Source: Dinochytrium kinnereticum
Lineage: Eukaryota; Chytridiomycota; Chytridiomycetes; Chytridiales; Chytridiaceae
Direction of reading: 5' to 3'
Assembly (NCBI GenBank): GCA_027604005.1
Contig: JADGJT010000253.1
Location: forward strand, 4,630 to 32,676
DNA: 28,047 bases
A model generated the notes under the pieces. It worked only from the letters and a program-made list of their open reading frames with translations, was not told the DNA's origin and searched no databases. Within the stretch, counting starts at the first letter, position 1, and every line of letters starts with the position of its first letter. This document shows, piece after piece, positions 9,853 to 22,300 of this stretch. Both the position numbers and the translations under genes were made by a program.

Positions 9853-11968
9853 CGTCTCGTTTTTTCTTGTTGTGGACGGGGAAAGGGATGCGGTGATGCT
9901 GCGGTGGTGTGCAGTGAGGAGGAAGACGGAATGCGGGATCAGTCGACGTTAAACCATCCAGAAGAGAGAGGGTGTGGGTTGAGGGTGAGGAAGTGAGGTT
10001 GTCCGATCTGAACCCCTGATCCCAAAACACTGAAAAACCAAAAATTCAGCAGCGCCTCTCCAATTCTGATGAATGGCTGAGGCCCGTGCTTTGAGGTTTG
10101 ATCAACGCTTGGGATGGGCGGAGGCAGTGAGGGGACCAAAGCGGCGGTGGTTGGAGGTCGCTCTTCAACCACATCAGGATCCGCTGCTGTCACGGGATGA
10201 CGGCAGCTGTGCTGGATGGGAGATGAGGAGTGAACGCTACTGGGAGGTGGAGACGGTGGGTTTGCAGAAGGGGGAGAATAGGGGGTGCTCATCGATTGCC
10301 ATCGCCAAAGATGCCATGCTCTTCCTTCTCTCAAGGCTCGAAGGAGCCAAGACGTCATCCTCCTTCTTTCCAGCACTCTTACAAAGAAACCCATCACACT
10401 CTCTTCTGCCCCATTGATCACTTTTTCATTCTCTGGGCCCCTTCAAAAAGCCCCCTTGTCTGTCCCTCCTCTCAAAGCAAAAGTCAACCACCAACATGCA
10501 AAAGCAACTACATATTCAACCAGAATGGGCATAGAAATAAAAATGGCAAACCAACCTTCTAAAACCTGATCGTTTAGCCCCTCTAAAAAAAAGCACCCTA
10601 ACTTATCTTCCTGACCTTTTCCCTCAAATACAAAAGAAAGCACGACAAATGATTCGGCTTATGAGGTCCCAGATCACAAGTAAGCGTCCAGCCGCCAACT
10701 CGTTCTATTATGAGGCGCACTGATAAATTAGAGAAGAAAGAATCGACCCTCCCCCTCCAGTTTACAAAAGACCAAGTAAAGCCAGAGTCAAGCTCAAGAA
10801 GACACGTAAGTATTTCTGCCTGTTCTCATTATCCTTTTTATTTCCGCCTTTTATTTAGTGCTTGATATCTTTTTTATTTTCAGTTTATGGTTTGTTTTAT
10901 CGTCAGATGCACAAACACCCTTTGAATGAAAAAAAAAGTTTCATTTCTGTGGGCCCTTCCTCCCTCATCTGGATGATTTGTGTTCGACATCATCTTGACT
11001 TCGCACACTTCCTGTCGTTTTTTTTTTCACCTTTCGCTGACGGAAAAAGGAAAGAGGGATGATATAGTTTGGCGGCAGTGTAAGAAAGAAAACCTCATGA
11101 AAAAGCCGTCCGTTTTTCTTCACAAATATGCACCGCCTTGTGCTGCTGTTGTGGGTAGGAAGCCAACACTTCAAACCGTTTACCTAGGCATTCTTCCAAA
11201 GGTTTGGCGGACCCAAAAACAGAATTCTTGCCTTCCTGGTTTTGTGTTTGTTACTTATTTCAAGTTTGGCAGTCATGCGTGGAGGATTCGTGTTGGGAAA
11301 GGTCAGATGTGTGTTGTTGTTGTAGGTAAAGGCTACGTATTACTTCTTATGTTTTGGGGGTTTGGTTAGGTTGATCGCACGAAACTTTCTCCCACAATTG
11401 ATGAGTGAATTATATTATGTTTATTTTCAAAGGCACTAAGGGGTGACTTACTGTCGTAACATTGAGGCTGTCATTGCAGGTTTTCCCGTTAAGATACCAA
11501 GGTATAAGGATTGCTTGGACGTCGTTCCTCTTCGTCAATGTAAAGTGTAAGTGCATTGGTATCAGCAAGAACGATGGTGCAGTTGTTGCAGCTGATAAAT
11601 CAGCAATAACCGTAATGGTGATTGAATTCATTATTGGGAAATGCATACGTGCTGTCTACAGACATTCTGCAAACGAAATACGACCCAGCTTCTTAAAAAA
11701 ACTTAGAGTAAGAATCAGCCCAATGATTGCCGATTGCTTCCAATGTTAAATCTCAAAACGCATAACGCTACTTTGCATTATTTGACCGTCTCCTTTCACA
11801 CAAGTCTCAACTGTTAGGTGACAAATACATATAAAAACGCACTTGCCCAACAGCTTCATACCAGTCTGTTCTCCTCTCAGTTCTTCTCTGTTCAATTCAT
11901 CCACTCGAAAAGAACATCTCATCCCCAGCCTATCTCTTAAAAGAAACACACTAACCTTACAAAATGAC
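9853..11968. other. Gene-poor region, 2.1 kb
   Basis: No convincing gene. On the minus strand, 10292-9939 is a 117-codon ORF (MSTPYSPP..., Pro/Ser-rich, with a hydrophobic patch LLNFWFF) just upstream of the membrane protein gene. It could be a uORF, a 5' exon or chance. On the minus strand, 11646 to about 11450 is an open stretch ending at a GTAAGT donor-like site, without recognisable homology. The rest shows short ORFs only. Confidence 0.45.
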
Positions 11969-12751
11969 ATGCCCACTTCCTATACCAGCGTGATCCTCAT
12001 CATCAACGCCGCAACCACTCTCGAACTCGCCGTACCTAACACCACCATAGCCATCACCTACAACACCTCCGAATCCCGCGCCAAAGAGACCCTCACCAAA
12101 ATCCTCGCCAAATGCATCATCATTCAAGCGGACCCTATCAACCCCCTCTGGAGCCCATAAAGCCGTAAGCGAGACCGCTAACGCCTTCGGTCCCATCACG
12201 GCGTTGATCAGCAATGCAGGAGTGTTTGAAGCGGCATAAATTGAGGTGGCCTCGGAGGAAGTGTTTGCGAAGGTGTTTGACAATAATGTCAAGTCGGTTG
12301 TTTTGGTCATCGCGGAAGCTGTCAAGTTAGAATGGAGGGGCTATTTTGAATGTTTCATCAACAATTACACGTGCACCGTTTCCGAATGCCTCAATTTATA
12401 CGGCTTCTAAGGGGGCTTTGGAGTCTTTCACGAGGGCTGCGTCGGTTGAACTTGCGCCGAAGATTACCGTTAACACCATGTCTCCGTAAGTGTTCCCTTC
12501 CTTTTTCCTTAGCTTCCCATCAACCTAACAAAAAAACCGATCACCTCGCCATTTTTCTACTCTGTCGTCAGAGGATTCACCGACACTGAAATGCTCTCTG
12601 AATCGTACATCGCAACGTCGATTACCCATTTTGGCCGATTCGGACGGTGAAGGACGCGGCGAGGGTCAATGCATTTTACGCGTCGCCAAAGTCGGCTTGG
12701 GTCGGTGGACAGAACGTGAATGCTTCTAGTGGACTTACTTACGCAATATAA
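11969..12751 (+). pseudogene. Short-chain dehydrogenase/reductase (SDR) pseudogene
   Basis: A decayed classical SDR, the Rossmann-fold NAD(P)-dependent oxidoreductases. Recognisable pieces in order: AITYNTSESRAKETL, IIIQADP, AVSETANAFGPITALISNAG, FDNNVKSVVLV, ILNVSSTITRAPFPNASIY with the catalytic YTASK, ITVNTMSPGFTDTEML, and VGGQNVNASSGLTYA at the C-terminus. A GT-AG intron (12486-12571) still joins MSP to GFT in frame. Lesions: the TGxxxGIG cofactor loop is absent near the start; a frameshift at about 12135-12157; a TAA stop at 12237-12239; a frameshift at about 12325-12340; and another at about 12638-12645. The surviving intron argues for decay of a spliced gene, not a retrocopy. The decay is too extensive for sequencing error alone. 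Confidence 0.85.
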
Positions 12752-13953
12752 TGGGATTGTTAGGGAAAGCTTACGGATCGGCAACTATTATTTGTTTTTG
12801 TCTAGAACGTGCGTGTTGAGCAAAATGTATTCTGATCATGGTGGAATAAATATCAGGCTCTCATTTTTATCTTCGGAGGATGTAACGCCAAATGTTATGA
12901 AGTCGATGGAATTACTGCAGCAAAGTGTTAGTGAACGCGTCGTTACTTGTGGTTAGATGTAGGTGTTTATCTGAAGAATCCTGGCGCTCAGTTCATTTTA
13001 CCCCAGCTTGGCTGCATCTGATTTTAGCTGCTAAAGAAGACAAGGGACAGGTAGGCTTGGGGAAAAACAATCTTAACGCCGTCTTAAAGGTATCATGGAA
13101 AATGAGGATACGTGGTTGCTCACATAACTCCATATCTTGACAGCATTAATTTTGTTCACACCAGCCATGACAGTGGAGGATTTCAGCTAAGCCATAATTT
13201 TGATGGTCCATCTTCCAACAGGGATGCTTAATGCACTCTCGTCTATCCACCAAAAGCATCTCTTGATGACTAGAAGAAAGACAGGCAATAGTTGAGTCAT
13301 GACTGGTCAACCGTCGGAAGAGATGCTGCCGTCGCATCGGATTCAAGCCCCAACCAGCACCGTCTACCCCTCTCCCACATCCCGTCCTCTACCTTGAGCG
13401 CATCGCCCCACCCCACCCAACGCATCTGCGGTGCCCGACGAGTGCGTCGTGCAGTGTAGAGGCCGTCTTGTCTCCTCATGTCATCCAAAACAGCCGCACC
13501 CAACCAAAAGTGACACTCCTGTCCCACCAATAATAAGGGCGTATTTTTGGATGAAGCGTCACTTACCAACCATCTGAAACGGATAACTCACTGCTGCCGA
13601 ACAACAGCGTTTATTGCGAGGCCGTCATTGATCCATCTGAGCCGAGGAAGGCCATCGCTTACCGCATCCGCATTGCTTTGATCGGTTGAGAAGCGCTTGT
13701 TTCTAGGGGTGTGGGGGTTTATGGGAGGCGTTCCTTGACGGTCACGATCGCCACCACCCTCATCTTTTTTCGCTTGGGAAGGACCCAACCCTACCTTGAG
13801 AGCTGGATCATAACATTCATTGACGGAACATAGAGAGTACTAGCGAGGGGATTACTGTCTGATCACAGCGAACTCATTCCAAACTTCCACTTCCAACACT
13901 CACTCCTTATCTGCCCCAACTCAACCCTGATTCTGAACGGACAAGAAACCACA
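12752..13953. other. Gene-poor region after the pseudogene
   Basis: 1.2 kb with no supportable gene. Minus-strand ORFs at 13569-13297 (90 codons) and 13788-13588 (66 codons) sit near splice-like sites but match no family I know and cannot be joined with confidence. They may be relics or chance. The last 100 bp should include the promoter and 5' UTR of the kinase-like gene. Confidence 0.45.
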
Positions 13954-16900
13954 ATGATTCTAAAGTCCTTGATTGGATCCACACCGTCAACGCCATCGAG
14001 GACTCCTCCGCCTCCACCCACTGCCGGAACCATTATTCTGGACCAAGACCTCTTGACGGACCCAGCCCCTGGACTTGCTCCAGTGTTTAGGGTTGTTGGA
14101 ACCATCATCAATGCTGTTGAGACGTTACAGGTGGATCGAGCTAGAGCTTTGAGGTTGGCGGCAAGAGTTCAGGTGAGGAGTTAAGGTGGTAGAATGTGCG
14201 GCAATCCTTCATGGGATGTAGGGGTGTGCTGGTTCTGTTTCTGATTCGGATGTTGGCATGAACACTGGTCGTAATGAAGTGGTTTAGTTGTTTCCCTCTG
14301 GGATAGATTGTGGGTACCCTGCAATACTTAACAGGGAGGGATAGGCCTGGTCTCCTCACACTTAAGTTTCCGTTTTCGTCACAAGTGGACGCGAAGCTCC
14401 CACACGCATATTTTTGGGATTCATTAGGAGGATTATTGGAATCGACCTAGCTGAAAGAGTTGAGCCCAGTGCACAGTTGACGTAACCGTCTTAGAATATG
14501 TGGTCTTGGAATATTGAAGGGATGGCGCCTATCTGTCTCATACTATTATGGAGACTAATGGATGCTTGAGGACACAATTAAGTCCATTCGGATGCTTTTC
14601 TGCGCGCTTGTTGTCAGATCCTCTTTCTCCTTTAGTCCTTTCGCCTCCCTTTCAAACCCCCTTCACATTAGCAAATCTCGAACCATCGTAGCCTTCGTGT
14701 CTTTTGACCCCTCGCCCCACCCATCCTTGCCCACGTTGTGCTTCGGTTCCGAGGGGAAACGGGATGAGCGTCGCGTCAGAGTTTATTTGACACGTCGGAT
14801 ACGATTATTTTTTATTTATGGACGTGGGGCGAAAAAGGCAAACCCGTTCCGGACGAATCAGATCAGTCCCAGAGCACCGGCATCTGTGTCTTGGTTCATC
14901 TCTTTTGTATCACATTGATTGATCCGTACCGTCGGGATTCAACTAACCTTACTTTTCTTGCAGGCTATCGCCTTGGACCTCAACGCTTCTGTTGCGGCTA
15001 CGCCGGCTCCTGCACCGCAATCGTCCGTTGACAGGGACCCATTCTTTGCACTTCCGAACAACCAACAGTCGCCGAGGAGGAGTGCATCTGCCTCTTCCTT
15101 GGCGGCAAATGTTCCTGGATCGCCGGCTAGTGCCTCCTTACCGTCAAAGAGGTCCAGTATTTACGGGGCAATGGTGGACATGGTGTCAAGAGCCACAAAC
15201 TCTGCTGAAACATCGAATGCGCTGCAGCCTTCGCCCTTGACCGCTTCACAGACCTTGACCTCTGAACCATTCGCAATCACGCCACCGCCTCCTCCTACGT
15301 CTACAGCCAATAATACCACCGCGTCTTCTCCAACTGTATCAATCGTCACCTCCTCTGTAAGGCGATGGCGCTCCCCATCGACCCCAACATCATCTTTAAT
15401 GACTACCACGCCTCCTCAAACACCCTCCTCTTCAATGCCTATCGCGAGCCCGATATCTCCGTCGATATCTTCCTTCTTCTTCAAGTCTCTAGGTTTTGGA
15501 AACACTGGTGCCATGCCTGAAGCTCAGGCTGTGTATGCTTTGCCTGAACATAGGAGACCCGAGGCGTTTTTGGCACTCGTTGAAAGGGTGAAGGGATTCT
15601 TGATTGCTGCGGGGAAGAGGGATTGGGTTCGATGCGTCGTATGTAGGGATAGATTTGAGGAGAGACTGGGCGATTTGAAGGATTTGGTGAGGAGCTGGGC
15701 GGAAGATGTTGGTGGAGGGGTGAGTCTCTTTCTCATAATCTATTGTTATTTTCTTTCATTTTATACATTATTCTAAACTATTTGCTCTACAGATTCGTGA
15801 TTCCGACGTATGGGCCCGTGACGACTATGAGGATCTCGTCATGGACCGTAAAGATCTTGAACGCCGTCTCAAGGCAATGATATCCTCGATAACTGGAGAC
15901 CGCGCCACCCCTTCGACCCTATCCACAAGTGGTACCGTACGTGCTAGATCCAACACCACCACATCAACGTCCTCCACAATCGGAACCATTTCTTCCTCGA
16001 GTGACGGAACAGACGACACAGATGACGAGCCTCCCGTATCGCTTATTCCCTTGCTCGGAATTGATCGAGGATGGATGGTCGATGCAGAATGGTTTTTGGC
16101 GGATTGGATGGAAAAGCGAGAAAGAGAGATTGAGATGAATGCCAGCACTGAGGCCACGTTTGGAGTTCAGCAAAATGTTTCCCCTGCAGAGGAACCGTTG
16201 CCGGATCAAACTACCAACAACACAGAATCATCAAGTACCCCTTTGAAAGAACCACCGCTTCCATCTCCCTTCCTCTCACGAGATGTCGAACAGCGGTGGG
16301 TTGAGATAGTGCTTGAGGCACTGAGGCGGGAAAATCGCGGGAGAGTGATTCTTGCGGGAGAAGAAGGGGAGAAAGGGTTTAGGGAGGTTAATCCGTATGA
16401 GTTAGAGGATGATGGGGACGGATTGCCTCTGGCTCTAGCTGGGTTCGGGGAATCCAGGAGGGCTATCTTGAATGGGATGCCACCATGCCAGGTTGTTGTG
16501 AAGAGGCTGAGAACTCCTGTGAAAGAGGCAAGTGCGAGAGAGGTTTTAGCGAAAGAGGTGAATACTTTTTCTCCATGGTTGTGAATGATTTTTTCTCTTG
16601 CTTTTTACCTGATATTCTGACCTTTTTCCGACGCATGCCAGCTCCGTACGTGGTCGAAGATTGAAAGCACCCACGTCATGACCCTCCTCGGCGCCTCTCT
16701 AACTTCGGACAATCCTATCATTATAACACCTTACTTCCGGAACGGCGATCTTCTAACCTACACCCGTTCCCACCCCGGTCATTCTCTCCGTCTCCTCCAT
16801 GAAACCGCTTTGGGCATTGCCCACCTTCACAGCCTCGGCATTGTCCATGGATCGCTCCGTGCCTCTAACGTTTTGGTCTCGGACCGTGGAGCGGGTGTAG

Positions 16901-18982
16901 TGACAGATTTTGGAATGTGGGACGCGAGGACTGAGGCTGCTTTTGGGGGATCCGCGAAGCCTTTGAATCATGTTAGAGCCGGGTGGAAGAGGTGGATGGC
17001 GCCTGAGATTTTAAGGGGGGGTGCACCAAGGGCCCCAGTAGACGTCTATGCGTTTGCTATGACTTGTTATGAGCTTGTATCGGGTGGCCCGCCATTTCAG
17101 GGAATGATCACTGATGCTGGGTATGATGATTTTGTGGCTGATAATGAGGAGGAGGAGGAGATTGAGAGGAGAGTTCTTTACGACGGAATCCGGCCTGTAC
17201 GCCCTATCCCTCCATCATCTTCGTCTTTTTCATCGAATGGAGCAACAGCAAACTCATCACAGACACCGGTTGGAGGCTGCCCGGATCTTCTCTGGGAACT
17301 TCTCACATCTTGCTGGTCCCAAGAACCCCTTGAGCGTCCTGAATTTCACTCAATCGAGACACGGTTAAAGGCTCTGCTTAGGATGCAAAGCGCGTTTAGA
17401 CGTCAGAGTCAGATCCGTACCAGAGCCGAGGCATTTGTCATCCACGTTCCTCTTGATGACCTCACACCACCGTCTCTGCTTGGCACGGGAAGAGGTAGAA
17501 ATTATTCCTCTTCAGCTGGTTCGGTAGGATCTTCCAGGTCTTCTGCTTCTGCGCCAGCTGCTATTGGAGGCGTCGTGGAGTTGGGTGGTTTAGAAGCTGT
17601 TCCTGAGGATCGAGTTGGGGGGCTAGGTGTTACCGATGAAGGGGAAAATGGAATCGGAAGGAGGAGAACTGTTAGCAGTGGGTCGGGTCGGGTCGACTCT
17701 GCTTATGATTATGATAAATCTCCAAGGGCCTCGATGATCAGTTTGAATTTAGGTGAGTGGGTCTTCTGGGCCTTTAAAGGTAATTCTTCTAACAATAAAT
17801 TTCACAGCTCTCACCCTTGATGGCATTATCGGCCCACCGCATCCCTCCACAACCTTGAGGTTTGGGATCGACCTCCCGCCGCAACAGGAGACCGACGAAA
17901 CGTCTATCGACGATCTCTCCGCCGAATCCTCTATCAGCGACGATCTTAACCGTGATCCAACGACCTGGAACCTCTGGCTTCTCCTCCTCTCGCCATCCGA
18001 CAGATCTAAAGGCTTTGAAGCTCCGACTTCCATCCTCTGGTCCGAATTCGCCGGGGCCCTCCGATCAAGGTTACCCACCCTACTTGCGAGTCCGTCGCTG
18101 AAGCGGATTGTTGATCCGTCTAATACTCACCGCGTCACGCATAGAGCTGTTTCGGCCTTAGTTTCTACGGCTGCTCAGCCCTCCGCGGCGGCATCGGCGG
18201 ACATCACCTTGCTAGATACTGCTTTTGCGAGATTTTGCATGACCCCCAACGCCGGCATTGACCCATCGTCGCCTGCTTTAGATGCGGCTAGGATTAGAGA
18301 GGTGCTTACCGGGAGAGACCCTACCGCCGGCTCGCCACCTGATTCGGCCACTACCTTACTTCACCTTGCTGCCAAGATGGTCCCTGGTACGGCGGACGAT
18401 GTGCTTGACCTTCTTTTGGATCCACGAGTCACCCCACCCGCTGCAGAAGCTCTTCTCACCAAAGATGGAAAAGGATGGACGCCTCTACACCACGCCTCAA
18501 AGGCCGCCGCCATCTCTTTAACATCATCCGCGTCAGTCGGAACGTCGACAAACTCCACCTCACAAGATTCCATCACCCCTAAGCTTTGCAACTGTCGGAC
18601 CTCGTCCGCCACACCCTGCGGTGTCTGCCCTGTCTCTCGCTTGATTGATTCGGGCGCAGACGTTCACGCAAAGACTCCAAGAACCCTTTGGACGCCCCTT
18701 CATGTCGCGGCATGGGGTGGTGCTCTTGGCGCTGTTAGGAGGCTTTTGGGGAGCGGAGCTGATCCGTGGATGAGAGATGCGGAGGGGTGGACGGCTTTGG
18801 TTCACGCCGCCAGGTATAATCGTGCAGGAGTTGCCAAGGTTTTGCTTGAGGCTATGAGCATCGGAGGTGAGAAGCAGGAGGATGAGGACGGACCTTCGGG
18901 AATAGTGAAGGAAAAGGCTAGAGCGCTCGATGTTGCTAGGCCTCAGGGTCATGCAGAGGTTGAGGATGTACTGGTTTGGTAG
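13954..18982 (+). CDS. TKL-like protein kinase or pseudokinase with C-terminal ankyrin repeats, 5 exons, 1,341 aa
   Basis: Exons 13954-14172, 14964-15719, 15793-16557, 16642-17752, 17808-18982; all GT-AG with matching phases. Residues 1-75: Pro-rich start, then a helix (FRVVGTIINAVETLQVDR). About 80-230 is Ser/Thr/Pro-rich and disordered; about 260-325 is helical. Kinase domain about 535-790: beta-3 lysine in VVVKRL (K562), a VHGSLRASNVLV catalytic loop (649-656), DFG at 669-671 and APE at 700-702, with a clear C-lobe (VDVYAFAMTCYELVSGGPPF). The HRD aspartate is replaced: the loop reads HGS, S651 encoded TCG, more than one base from an Asp codon. The Gly-rich loop is poor (GFGESRRAILNG). Ankyrin-like repeats lie at about 1128-1340 (TTLLHLAAK, WTPLHHASK, WTPLHVAAWGG, WTALVHAARYNRAG). 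The design suggests a signalling scaffold; catalytic activity is doubtful. Confidence 0.85.
14173..14963 (+). other. Long intron (791 nt) in kinase-like gene
   Basis: The first intron runs from GTGAGG to TTGCAG and joins AARVQ to AIALDLNAS within a continuing helix. It is about three times longer than any other intron here. I see no gene or element inside; the ORF at 14562-14918 has no recognisable features. A missed small exon is possible. Confidence 0.6.
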
Positions 18983-19398
18983 ATGGTCCGGTGTTGAGGC
19001 AGTGATTATTAGTTGCCTATTCATTTCAGTCCCAGTCTTCTCTTCTTGCACTTTTCGACAGTTCTTGCTTTCTAAAATGTCTACAGTTTTTGCTGTTTTT
19101 CCTTCTTTATTAGGCGCCTTTTTCTTATTTTATTTCTTCGGTTCTTTTTGAAGCTATTTCTAGCAGTTTCCATTTATTTGTCGTTTGAAGAAACGTTATA
19201 CATTGATCAATGTTCTTCCTTACCCTATCGGGAGAGTTTTTTTCCCCTTACCTTCTTCCCTTGTTCTCATTTTTGGGCCCTTGCTAACGTTCATCCCAGG
19301 ATGTACCGTTTTTTTGAAATAAATGTCGTGACAAAGATTGATATTCTTCATTAAGTTCTGGAAAATTTAAAAATGATGCTATATACAAGAATCCCTCA
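18983..19398. other. Convergent intergenic region
   Basis: 416 bp between two converging stop codons (kinase-like gene, plus; GPI-PLD, minus). T-rich on the plus strand, with AATAAA at about 19317 that could serve as a plus-strand polyadenylation signal. No gene seen. Confidence 0.55.
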
Positions 19399-22300
19399 CT
19401 ACCCCCAAACGATCCTAACAACCCCTGAACCTCCCTCAACCCCCGTGCCTGAACCATCCCCACCAGCTGAGACGATAATGTCAACTTTTCCATCCCCATC
19501 AAGGTCTGCCATTGCCACATCCATGCCAAGACGGGACCGAGCCTGCGGTCCGATCATGCATTTTGGGGATACGGAGGCTTTTGAATTCGATTTCGCGTGG
19601 TGAGTCAGAAGATGGCCCCATTCGCCCACTGTGCGGTCGCCAGGATAAGCAGTCATTTGCTCGAATGGGAGCACGTAGACACGGCCGCGTTCTAAAACCG
19701 CGTTAGAAAAAATGATTAAGGTAAGCAGATGACGCAGAAGACGAAGAGATAACTGGCACAGATCTGGGAAAGAGCAAAAAAAATGTATGCAAACCTCCGT
19801 CCACAAGAGACTCAGAAACTGCCAAGCCGCCATCATTATCTCCTAGCGGAGTCCAAGAAAGAGATCTCCCCCCCAATCTACCATCTGACCTCGAACCACG
19901 GAGAACAGATACAACCGCTCCATCGGCATTTTGCCCATCTGTTGCCCCAAGCCGGCTATCACCGGATGGTACCTTGGCCACGTTAAATATCCGAACAGAT
20001 CCAGCGGCCCGGCCGTGTGACTTCGATCCTGTCAATATTCCAGGAAGGTCAAGAAAGTTTGATCTGGCCGAGGGGGATTTCTGGATGTAATGGATGGTTA
20101 GGTATATGGACGGCAGAAAACGGAGTATGGCGAAACTATCATTACCTCATATGGTGCAGAAACCGCAAACAAAGCTCGCTCAGTCGAGAATGGGCCAATA
20201 GCAGCAATATGGCTATCACAATCGATCAATACAGTGGAAGCAACAGAGAGTGCAGAAAAAAAAGGGGTGACGGAAATCCCGCCATTACCTTCCAAAAGCA
20301 TCCGTTTCATCCTCTCCTGAAATGGTGAATCGAAGCTGGGGCCGTCCAAGAGCTCTGTCGAAATCAAAACCATAGAGCCTCCCAATGGCCCTACCGTTTA
20401 ACCCGTCCCTCCACCCAGGAGCACCAACCAATAGAATCGGGTCTGTACCGTTCCCGACAGCTGGCACGATGGCAATGGCAGCCCCGAACATTTCATGTCT
20501 CATTAATTCCCCAGAATCTGTGCTCCAACTAGCCTGAGAGATGTTAACAGCAACAGGCTCCGTCATGTTCACACTACTCCGGAATTTAGACCCAAAATCC
20601 CTAGACATGAACCCATGTATCAAGCCCCGCCTTGCCCTGAACCCAACATCGGCATCAGGAGATCCGATGATAAGGTCCCGCATACCATCTCCGTCTAGAT
20701 CCGCCGAAATAAGCCGTGACCCAAGAGCTGTGAAGAGGAACGGGTAGGGCTGGTCTGGTGTATGATCTGGCGCTCTTTGAGGAGCATAAATAATCATGTG
20801 GGCTCCTGACTCTGCGTCGAATGTGGATTTGCGTTCTGTACCTCGTGGTCTTATTCCAACTCCCTTCTCCCCAAGGAAGATGTAAACTCGTCCATCGTAG
20901 AAGAGCTCGACGGCATTGTACCATGGTGCTGAGACGACTAGATCATCCACCCCGTCACCATTAATATCTACCACCGTCATTGCCGATCCAAATCGGGAAG
21001 CCGATTCGAGTGGATCACCATATATTGAGACAACGTCTGCCTTTAAGTTATCTATCATAATGCTGGATATGCTTCGCAGCGATGCACCTCCCGGAATTAC
21101 AAATACGGCACCAGTCTGAGGCGTTGAGGAAGAAGCAAGAGTATATCCTGGCGATCCAATAACTGAGAAGAAATGAGAACATAATAAAGATGTAAAGAAT
21201 AATATCTCACCAAGATCTGGTATCCCGTCTCCGTTAAAATCTCCAACGACAAGGCTATTTCCAAACCCGGCAAAGTCTACATCTGTGAAGATGTGGCTAG
21301 TCCCAACATCTTCAACAACTTTACATCGATTTTTAGACCAGCGATTCAACGCCATCCCTACTCTCTCCCCCATTTCAGTAAGCATTTCGCGTGAGGTTGC
21401 AATAGTGATCCGCGTAACCTGGTAAAGTTTTGGAAAAGTCTTCTTGAGCCATCCCTTCAGATGATCGGATATGCTAGGAGTTCTAGTTGAGTTGTGAAAG
21501 TCAATTTCTTCCATATGATCGTCAGCAGTCAAGGTTTTGATCCATGCTGAAGCTATTTCGGAAGGAGACTCCCCCCCCAACAGGCTAAAGTACGGAATTA
21601 TAGCGTTCAAAAGCCAGACCCTGCAAAAGTAAAAGAATCCAAATCGCATACTGATAGTTGCTGAAGCATCTTCTTCATCTTGAAGGCGTGGATTAGCCCC
21701 AATTTTAGAGAGCATAGTCTTTGCAGTTGCAGGTTTCATGAACTTGCGCGAGTACTTAATAAGCTGGACGGTCATCGTCGAGTTCTCTCCCAATAGCTTG
21801 TATAAATTATCTCCCTCATCATCTTCATCATCTCCAGGATCCGGTGCTGGCTCAGGCTCGGGATGAATAGGACGCTTTCCCCGTTTGTGGGTTTTATCCA
21901 TGCTTTTACACATAGGAGCTACTTGAGGGCCATGTTCTAGCCATTCTAGCGTATCGTGCCAGCATGTGCTTACCCACGCAGACATGTCATTAAGACCTCC
22001 TCGGAAATGATTCACGTAATTATCCACCAAGTAAGGTGCCTTTTGTTTGTAAGTAAAAATTTCCTATCAATAAAGATCAACTTACCATTGCAGCCCAGCG
22101 AGGATATAAAAGTCTACCGATTAATCTGACTCCGTGTGTTGCAGAATATCCAAGCAGCATACACCTGTTTATTTCATATGGAGTAACTTGCAAAGATATT
22201 AGGCTCCGAATCTTCACGATAGAAAAAGGAGAACATGTCGAAAAACTCACCTGTGATATTGATTCGTTTATATATTTCAACTAGGTCACCCGTGGGAATG

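Noticed and set aside
10073..10569. Plus-strand ORFs 10073-10417, 10230-10562 and 10285-10569
   Set aside because: Overlapping one another in different frames, low complexity, no motif or splice support.
10862..11749. Plus-strand ORFs 10862-11062, 10980-11369 and 11462-11749
   Set aside because: No recognisable family, Cys/Phe/Lys-rich composition as expected from AT-rich non-coding DNA, no supported splice partners.
14562..14918. 118-codon plus ORF inside the long kinase intron
   Set aside because: No domain, ends just before the acceptor, and the flanking exons join cleanly without it.
19703..20035. Separate gene on minus strand (110-codon ORF)
   Set aside because: It is part of GPI-PLD exon 11 read on into the next intron; phases and FG-GAP motifs join it to neighbouring exons.
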